A stretch of DNA of 6,164 nucleotides, taken from NCBI GenBank assembly GCA_003648085.1, contig QMOC01000166.1, positions 1-6,164 on the forward strand, given 5' to 3'. Position 1 is the first letter of the stretch. Every line of letters starts with the position of its first letter. Of the stretch, positions 1 to 3,658 are shown in pieces. The notes under the pieces were generated by a model, which was not told the DNA's origin, ran no database searches, and worked only from the letters and a program-made list of their open reading frames with translations. The stretch comes from Chloroflexota bacterium. GTDB lineage: Bacteria; Chloroflexota; Anaerolineae; B4-G1. The position numbers and the translations under genes are program-made.

Positions 1-147
1 CGTGCTGCAGTGAGTAGCCAGCGCCTGTCCGCGTTCAAAGAGGGCCAGGCTCTCCTCCAGCGTCAGTCCGCCCGCCTCCAGTTTGTGGACGGTCTCCTCC
101 AGTTCGGCGAAGGCCTGCTCGAAGGTTAGGTTCTTAATCTCGCTCAT
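1..147 (-). CDS. xseB: Exodeoxyribonuclease VII small subunit (XseB), N-terminal 49 residues, cut by window edge
   Basis: Small subunit of exonuclease VII, which with several copies per XseA chain forms the enzyme that degrades single-stranded DNA into short oligonucleotides. Only the first 49 codons are present; the 3' end lies outside the window. The visible protein starts MSEIKNLTFEQAFAELEE and continues with KLEAGGLTLEESLALFERG, the two-helix hairpin typical of XseB, in which LTFE, the E-rich first helix, L(T/S)LEESL and FERG are the hallmark pieces. The family is usually about 60-85 residues. The ATG (145-147) is preceded by a good AGGAGA ribosome site (151-156). xseB commonly follows xseA directly; here about 970 bp with an opposing toxin-antitoxin pair separate them, so it probably needs its own promoter in 148-213. 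I see only a weak candidate there (GTCACA, 17 nt, TATATC on the minus strand). Confidence 0.9.
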   Translation of the reverse strand, partial: MSEIKNLTFEQAFAELEETVHKLEAGGLTLEESLALFERGQALATHCST

Positions 148-162
148 CGTTCTCCTTGCTGA

Positions 163-190
163 TTGACTTTATGGTCACACTTGATATAAT
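163..190 (+). promoter_or_regulatory. Promoter of the toxin-antitoxin operon
   Basis: TTGACT (163-168), a 16-nt spacer and a perfect TATAAT (185-190) form a near-consensus housekeeping promoter. Transcription would start near 197, giving a leader of roughly 17 nt that carries the AAGGAGGTG ribosome site (199-207) in front of the antitoxin ATG at 214. The promoter occupies the gap to the divergent xseB gene, so the two genes must share this 66-bp control region. Confidence 0.75.
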
Positions 191-211
191 GTGGTATGAA
201 GGAGGTGTGAC
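174..211. promoter_or_regulatory. Inverted repeat, candidate antitoxin operator
   Basis: GTCACAC (174-180) and its exact reverse complement GTGTGAC (205-211) flank the -10 box and the ribosome site of the toxin-antitoxin operon. Ribbon-helix-helix antitoxins usually repress their own operon by binding palindromes at the promoter, so this is the best operator candidate. The 24-bp gap between the arms is long for one dimer and would fit two dimers or looping. The second arm overlaps the ribosome site, so an RNA hairpin effect is also possible only if transcription starts upstream of 174, which the promoter position argues against. Confidence 0.4.
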
Positions 212-213
212 AG

Positions 214-477
214 ATGGGTGTAATCAAGATTGGCATCAGTCTACCTCGTCCCTTGCTGGAGCGGGTGGATGCCGCCGCCCGTCGCAAGGGCCAATCGCGT
301 AGCGAGTTTGTGCGCCGGAGTCTGGAGCGAGCACTGGCGGAGGAGGTTTCTCCCCGCGTGCTGGCCGAGGCCCGTGCGTTGTACGCCGCCATTGAAGAGG
401 ACGACCGCGCTCTGGCGGAGGACTTCCTGGCGGTGGCCGCCGAGACCCTGCCGCCATACGAGGAGGCCGGGCCATGA
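214..477 (+). CDS. Ribbon-helix-helix antitoxin (CopG/MazE-like), partner of the MazF toxin
   Basis: An 87-residue antitoxin expected to bind and neutralise the toxin encoded next to it and to repress the shared promoter. Residues 5-15 (KIGISLPRPLL) form the DNA-contacting beta strand. They are followed by helix A (about 13-24) and by SRSEFVRRSLERAL (28-41), the second helix of the ribbon-helix-helix fold with the usual S-R-S-E-F-V-R start. The tail from about residue 57 is acidic (EEDDRALAEDF) and would be the toxin-binding part. The ATG is supported by AAGGAGGTG seven bases upstream. Its TGA overlaps the toxin ATG in the ATGA at 474-477, so the two are translationally coupled. Fold and role are clear. 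The subfamily name is not certain, so no symbol is given. Confidence 0.85.
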   Translation: MGVIKIGISLPRPLLERVDAAARRKGQSRSEFVRRSLERALAEEVSPRVLAEARALYAAIEEDDRALAEDFLAVAAETLPPYEEAGP

Positions 478-833
478 GAGTACCACGCCGAGGCGAAATC
501 TATTACCTTGACTTCAGCCCTGCGAAAGGAAGCGAGATGCGCGGGCCTCATCCGGCATTGATCATCCAAAACGATGTAGGCAACCGGGTGAGCCGGCTGA
601 CTATTGTTGCGGCCATCACCAGCAATCTCAAGGCCGCGCGCCTGCCGGTTTGCGTACAGGTCTCACCCGCGGATAGCGGGCTTCCCCGCGAGTCGGTGGT
701 GAACCTGGGACACATCTATACAGTAGACAAGTCACGGCTGCGCCAGTTAATAGGTAGGTTACCCGATGGCTTGATGGAGCAGGTGGACAAGGCTCTGCGG
801 GTCAGCGTAGGTTTGGAGCCCTTTGAACTTTAG
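474..833 (+). CDS. MazF/PemK-family mRNA endoribonuclease toxin
   Basis: A 119-residue toxin of the MazF/PemK family, which cleaves mRNA at short sequence motifs and halts growth when the antitoxin is lost. Family landmarks run in order: RRGEIYYLDFSP (5-16), GSEMRGPHPALIIQND (19-34), the strand IVAAITSN (44-51) with the conserved Thr49, and the C-terminal block ending IGRLPDGLMEQVDKAL. Length matches the family (about 110-120). At the position of the catalytic Arg of B. subtilis MazF ('RP') this protein has His26-Pro27; HP variants occur in the family as I recall it, so I do not call it inactive. There is no separate ribosome site, because translation is coupled to the antitoxin by ATGA. Its TAG (831-833) overlaps the stop of the opposing gene remnant. 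Confidence 0.88.
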   Translation: MRVPRRGEIYYLDFSPAKGSEMRGPHPALIIQNDVGNRVSRLTIVAAITSNLKAARLPVCVQVSPADSGLPRESVVNLGHIYTVDKSRLRQLIGRLPDGLMEQVDKALRVSVGLEPFEL

Positions 834-1120
834 CCTAGCCGTGGTTTGGCCAGCACCTCCATCACGCGCAGGTCGAAGAACTGCTGCACGTGAGCCGGGG
901 CGAGGACGACGGCGGTGTCGGCCCCACGACCTGTGCCGGCGATGGCAATGCAGGGCTCCCCCACCCGCACCAACCCAGCATCGGCAGCCATCAGCGCGAT
1001 CTCGACACAAACCTTCATCCCCTCGCCGAAGATGCGCAGCGTCTGCGCCACGATTTCATCTATCGCGTAGGTGCCTCACTTCTTGCGCACGGCACGCTGG
1101 TCAAGCAGTGTCTGTGTCAT
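830..1120 (-). pseudogene. Remnant of a pyruvate-kinase C-terminal-domain-like gene with an in-frame TGA
   Basis: On the minus strand an ATG at 1118-1120 overlaps the xseA stop as ATGA and has an excellent ribosome site (AAAGGAGG) inside the last xseA codons. It opens MTQTLLDQRAVRKK, then meets TGA at 1076-1078. The same frame continues GTYAIDEIVAQTLRIFGEGM and on to a C-terminus with GRGADTAVVL and FFDLRVMEVLAKPR, closing at TAA 830-832. The second part matches, from memory, the C-terminal half of the roughly 190-residue 'pyruvate kinase alpha/beta domain' (PK_C) proteins of Chloroflexota and others, and RAVRKK plus one residue plus GTY also fits that family. The N-terminal half is missing. 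A 73-codon piece could still be translated from GTG 1049-1051, but without its partner half it is unlikely to work. TAA overlaps the toxin TAG, tail to tail. The PK_C assignment is moderately sure; the broken state is seen directly. Confidence 0.65.
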
Positions 1121-2382
1121 GGTTTCCTCCTTTCCAACCCGAGCCCAGGCCGCTTCTGACTCGCTGTCGCCTCAAACTCCCCATCGGCGACGCGGACGTC
1201 GAGCGCATCCCCCGACGCGACCTGGGCCACCGAGCGCACCACTGCTCCCGTCTCCCGATGGCACACGATGGCGTACCCTCGCTCCAGCGTCCCCAGCGGG
1301 CTGACTCCGGCCAGCCGCCCGGTCAGCCCTCCCAGCCGTTCGCGGCGCAGGGTCAGGCTGTGGCGCACCGCCGCCTCGGCGCGGCCCAGCAGGTCGTCCA
1401 CACGCTGGCGGGCCTGGGCCAGTTGGACGGCGGGGGAGAGGTGCTTCAGTGCCCGCGTCTGCTCGGCCAGCCTCCAGCGCCGCTCCTCGACGACCCCTTG
1501 CAGCGCTGTCACCAGCGCCGCCGCCAGTCCCGCCACCTGCGCGCGCAGTTCCGCCCGATCGGGGGCGACCAACTCGGCGGCGGCGGAGGGGGTGGGGGCA
1601 CGCACGTCGGCGGCGAAGTCGGCCAGGCTGAAGTCGGTCTCGTGCCCCACGCCGCAGATGACCGGAATGCGGGAGGCAGCGACGGCGCGGGCCACCCGCT
1701 CGTCGTTGAAGGCCCACAGTTCCTCCAGGCTGCCGCCGCCACGGGCGACGATGATGATGTCTACATCGTCGCGTCCGTTGAGGGCCTCAATGGCGGCGAC
1801 GATCTGCGGGGGAGCATCGTCTCCCTGCACCGGCGTGGGCGCGAGGAGCACCTCCGCCAGCGGATAGCGGCGGCCCAGGACGTTGAGGATGTCGCGCAGC
1901 GCAGCGGCGGACGGAGAGGTGACGACGCCGATGCGGCGGGGGAAACGGGGCAATGGCCGCTTGCGCTCCGGGGCGAACAGCCCCTCGGCCTCCAAGCGCG
2001 CCTTGAGCAGTTCGAACTGCCGGTAGAGATCGCCCACGCCGGCCGGCCGGAGTTGATCCACATAGAGTTGGTAGCGGCCACCGGCCTCGTAGACGCCCAC
2101 CCGCCCGTGGGCCAGCACCAGGTCACCACCCACAGGCAGGTAATCCTGCACTTTGGCGACACTGCGCCACATCACGCAGCCGATCTGGGAGCCTGCATCC
2201 TTCAGTGTGAAGTAGCAGTGGCCGGAGGAGGCGCGGCTGAAGTTGGAGACCTCCCCCTCGACCCACACATCGCTCAGTTCGGGGTCGTCCTCGATGAGAC
2301 GGCGGATGTAGCCGGTAAGTTGGCTGACGGTGTAAGGCTCGGAAAAGGTCGAGCCGCCGAATAGACTGAGTTGTTCGAACAT
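1117..2382 (-). CDS. xseA: Exodeoxyribonuclease VII large subunit (XseA)
   Basis: Catalytic subunit of exonuclease VII, a cytoplasmic metal-independent nuclease of single-stranded DNA that acts in repair and recombination with XseB. The 421 residues start with a short linker and an OB-fold DNA-binding domain (about 15-115; VSQLTGYIRRLI, GEVSNF at 43-48, SGHCYFTLKD at 53-62). The catalytic domain follows: RRIGVVTSPSAAALRDIL (149-166), ARGGGSLEELWAFNDE (213-228) and GVGHETDFSLADFAADVRAP (244-263), with TPSAAAE after it. A helical region (about 275-360) leads to LERGYAIV (366-373), the usual C-terminal motif. It is about 30 residues shorter than the E. coli and B. subtilis proteins, mostly in the helical part. 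No Shine-Dalgarno precedes the ATG, which fits the leaderless promoter described separately. The stop overlaps the ATG of the broken downstream gene. Confidence 0.96.
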   Translation of the reverse strand: MFEQLSLFGGSTFSEPYTVSQLTGYIRRLIEDDPELSDVWVEGEVSNFSRASSGHCYFTLKDAGSQIGCVMWRSVAKVQDYLPVGGDLVLAHGRVGVYEAGGRYQLYVDQLRPAGVGDLYRQFELLKARLEAEGLFAPERKRPLPRFPRRIGVVTSPSAAALRDILNVLGRRYPLAEVLLAPTPVQGDDAPPQIVAAIEALNGRDDVDIIIVARGGGSLEELWAFNDERVARAVAASRIPVICGVGHETDFSLADFAADVRAPTPSAAAELVAPDRAELRAQVAGLAAALVTALQGVVEERRWRLAEQTRALKHLSPAVQLAQARQRVDDLLGRAEAAVRHSLTLRRERLGGLTGRLAGVSPLGTLERGYAIVCHRETGAVVRSVAQVASGDALDVRVADGEFEATASQKRPGLGLERRKP

Positions 2383-2392
2383 CGTGGGAGGT

Positions 2393-2421
2393 ATGATAGC
2401 CTAGTGGAGAAAAGGTGTCAA
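2393..2421 (-). promoter_or_regulatory. Near-consensus xseA promoter, predicted leaderless transcript
   Basis: On the minus strand TTGACA (2416-2421), a 17-nt spacer and TATCAT (2393-2398) form a near-perfect promoter. Only 10 nt separate the -10 box from the xseA ATG (2380-2382). A start 6-9 nt after the -10 would leave 0-4 nt of leader. The 10 nt are pyrimidine-rich (ACCTCCCACG) and contain no ribosome site, which is consistent with leaderless initiation. Confidence 0.75.
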
Positions 2422-2497
2422 GTGGGCTTTGAGAGCAGCACGGCTAGGGGCGGCTCAGTGAGTCACCCCTTGAGGCGGTAAACAAATGCCCACCGCG

Positions 2498-2707
2498 TTA
2501 TAGATCCCGCAGGAACGCGCCGAGAATGAGCAGACCGCCGGCGATGGCCAGCGCAGCGGTGGCGTAGGGCTCCGGGATGGGGAAAAAGCCAAGCACGCCG
2601 AAAAGACCGACAATGTAGAAGATAGAAGCGATGATCAGCGTGCCCTTCCGCGGCGCACGAGTGGTGAGCAGTCTTCGGCTGCGCCGGCGGGAAGATCGTC
2701 GCGCCAT
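2498..2707 (-). CDS. Small membrane protein with two predicted helices, unknown function
   Basis: A 69-residue protein I do not recognise. The N-terminus is strongly basic (MARRSSRRRSRRLLTTRAPRK), followed by two hydrophobic segments at about 23-42 (TLIIASIFYIVGLFGVLGFF) and 48-66 (YATAALAIAGGLLILGAFL) joined by a short PIPEP turn. The charge pattern predicts a hairpin in the membrane with both ends on the cytoplasmic side. It starts 4 nt after the stop of the upstream DUF456 gene, with an AAGGGATAG ribosome site overlapping that stop, so the two are almost surely one operon and may function together. No antisense frame looks better. Function is unknown. Confidence 0.7.
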   Translation of the reverse strand: MARRSSRRRSRRLLTTRAPRKGTLIIASIFYIVGLFGVLGFFPIPEPYATAALAIAGGLLILGAFLRDL

Positions 2708-2711
2708 TGGC

Positions 2712-3224
2712 CTATCCCTTCAGCGCCTGCCAGATGAAGATGAGGATCATCAGGATGGCGACGAGGAACTGCACGCCACCGGAGAGGGTGCAACCGACCA
2801 GCCACCCACCGCCGGCTTTGAACGCCTCGCGCCAGTCCTTGCGCCTGTACCACTCCGCCAGGATCACACCGGCGATGGCACCGACGATGGCACCGGGCAC
2901 CGCACCGATCCCCAGGAAGACCAGACCGACGATGGCCCCAATCGCCCCCAACACCAGTCCGGCCAGCAGCGACCAAACAGAGGCCCCGCCGACTTTGGCC
3001 CCCACCTGGGACATCCACAGGTCGGCGGTGAAGCCGATCGCGCCGAGGACGGTGAGGACGGCGAAGGTGATGGGATCAATAGTGGCGAAGTGCTCGGCGA
3101 CGGCATAGACCAGCACCACAAGCCAGATGAAGCCGACGCCGGGGACGACCGGCAGGATGACGCCGATCAACCCGACAATCATCGTCGCCAGCGCGACCCA
3201 GAACGCCCACATCGGTAAAATCAC
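2712..3224 (-). CDS. DUF456 family membrane protein
   Basis: A 170-residue integral membrane protein of the DUF456 family; no biochemical role is established for the family. The signature is the first helical hairpin, GLIGVILPVVPGVGFIWL (18-35), where the LP-x-x-PG turn is conserved. Further hydrophobic segments lie at about 52-68, 84-106, 108-124 and 150-167. The glycine-rich stretch GLVLGAIGAIVGLVFLGIGA resembles the repeated glycine helix of the family. Residues 125-135 (WYRRKDWREAF) make a charged loop. The start is GTG at 3222-3224, preceded five bases away by GAGGTG; the alternative ATG at 3210-3212 has no ribosome site at the right distance. The gene lies 50 bp downstream of tRNA-Lys on the same strand with no separate promoter that I can see, so it may be read from the tRNA promoter. 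Confidence 0.85.
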   Translation of the reverse strand: MILPMWAFWVALATMIVGLIGVILPVVPGVGFIWLVVLVYAVAEHFATIDPITFAVLTVLGAIGFTADLWMSQVGAKVGGASVWSLLAGLVLGAIGAIVGLVFLGIGAVPGAIVGAIAGVILAEWYRRKDWREAFKAGGGWLVGCTLSGGVQFLVAILMILIFIWQALKG

Positions 3225-3244
3225 CGCATCACCTCAAATACGCT

Positions 3245-3266
3245 AATCGGCCCGGTTGGGCCGATT
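3245..3266 (-). other. Perfect 9-bp hairpin between tRNA-Lys and the DUF456 gene
   Basis: AATCGGCCC (3245-3253) and GGGCCGATT (3258-3266) pair perfectly around a 4-nt loop, starting 8 nt past the tRNA 3' end. It could be a termination or 3'-processing structure for the tRNA transcript. No T-run follows on either strand (minus-strand continuation AGCGTATTTGAGG), so it is not a canonical intrinsic terminator. Readthrough into the DUF456 gene is plausible. Confidence 0.45.
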
Positions 3267-3274
3267 GCGTGAAG

Positions 3275-3348
3275 TGGGCCGTGCAGGATTCGAACCTGCG
3301 ACCCTGGGCTTAAAAGGCCCCTGCTCTGCCGGGCTGAGCTAACGGCCC
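3275..3348 (-). tRNA. tRNA-Lys (anticodon TTT)
   Basis: A complete 74-nt tRNA on the minus strand. The acceptor stem is GGGCCGT (from 3348) with ACGGCCC, discriminator A at 3275. The D stem is GCTC/GAGC with loop AGCCCGGCA. The anticodon loop CTTTTAA (3310-3316) places TTT at 3312-3314. The T arm is GCAGG-TTCGAAT-CCTGC. The first anticodon-stem pair is G-A rather than Watson-Crick; the other four pairs are intact. CCA is not encoded and must be added after processing. TTT reads both lysine codons. Confidence 0.96.
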
Positions 3349-3357
3349 ACGGCGAAG

Positions 3358-3386
3358 AGTATAACACGCAGGTGAGGGGTTGTCAA
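3358..3386 (-). promoter_or_regulatory. tRNA-Lys promoter
   Basis: Minus-strand TTGACA (3381-3386), a 17-nt spacer and TATACT (3358-3363) lie 9 nt before the mature tRNA 5' end. This near-consensus layout has the same spacing as the xseA promoter, and the start would fall around 3351, just ahead of the tRNA. It may also drive the DUF456 operon by readthrough. Confidence 0.8.
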
Positions 3387-3471
3387 ATTCCCGCTGCGAT
3401 AATCCGACGCTCATAGCCTTTGCCTGTGGGGATGCACGGCGATGGAAACCGCAGTGTGCTACCCACGGCGA

Positions 3472-3546
3472 AACCGACCTGCGTCGGTTATGAAGTCGGC
3501 GCAGGCCAACTTGACTGCGCGTAGCCCGCGACTTCAGTCGCCGGGC
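3472..3546. repeat. REP-like cluster of hairpins in the intergenic region
   Basis: This stretch is packed with inverted repeats: AACCGAC-CTGC-GTCGGTT (3472-3489, perfect 7-bp stem), GCGCAG/CTGCGC (3499-3504 with 3515-3520), and GCCCG-CGACT-TC-AGTCG-C-CGGGC (3524-3546, ten pairs with one bulged C). TGAAGTCG (3491-3498) can also pair with CGACTTCA (3529-3536), so alternative folds compete. Such GC-rich palindromes between genes are typical of REP-type dispersed elements, and the CTTCAG core resembles the element inserted at 3687-3767. Whether it is dispersed in the genome cannot be seen here. Confidence 0.55.
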
Positions 3547-3587
3547 GAAGAATTACGAAAGTGCCTCTCCACTTATCTGAAAATCTA

Positions 3588-3596
3588 TGTTATAAT
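3588..3596 (+). promoter_or_regulatory. Extended -10 promoter of the dockerin-protein gene
   Basis: TG-T-TATAAT (3588-3596) is a perfect extended -10 element in an AT-rich patch. The -35 position at 17-nt spacing (3568-3573, TCCACT) matches TTGACA at only three bases, which is typical of extended -10 promoters. Transcription would start near 3603 and give a leader of about 56 nt. Confidence 0.6.
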
Positions 3597-3658
3597 ATTG
3601 AAGCGTCACCTGCGACACCTTGTTCTGGGCACTTTACAAATGAGGAGGGGATGTACAA

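Larger units (their letters stand above)
3387..3658. other. Intergenic region without a credible protein gene
   Basis: Between the tRNA promoter and the dockerin gene I find no protein-coding gene. An open frame that crosses this region passes straight through the hairpin cluster and continues out of frame into the next gene, and its product lacks any domain pattern. The content is the REP-like cluster (3472-3546), an AT-richer promoter block (3548-3610) and the leader with the ribosome site. Confidence 0.7.

Noticed and set aside
144..569. Minus-strand open frame opposite the antitoxin and toxin
   Set aside because: It is Ser/Arg/Ala-rich with no domain, and it covers the TA promoter, two coupled genes and the xseB start.
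1076..1078. Selenocysteine reading of the in-frame TGA
   Set aside because: The family has no Cys or Sec there as far as I know, the N-terminal half of the gene is missing anyway, and I see no convincing SECIS hairpin directly after it. Gene decay explains it better.
823..2364. Long plus-strand open frame (513 codons) opposite xseA and the gene remnant
   Set aside because: It is an antisense shadow of a GC-rich gene. The product has no domain pattern and very biased composition, whereas the minus strand encodes an unmistakable XseA.
2446..2470. Possible terminator hairpin AGGGG/CCCCT with an inner CTC/GAG, after the small membrane protein gene
   Set aside because: The stem is interrupted by a 3x3 internal loop and no T-run follows on either strand.
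3275..3348. tRNA gene as an integration site (att) of a mobile element
   Set aside because: No second copy of the tRNA 3' end and no integrase is present. The GGGCCG shared with the nearby hairpin is only six bases.
3380..3403. Plus-strand promoter TTGTCA ... GATAAT
   Set aside because: The spacer is only 12 nt and the elements overlap the strong minus-strand tRNA promoter.
3472..3546. CRISPR array
   Set aside because: There are palindromes but no regular direct repeats with spacers, and no cas gene nearby.
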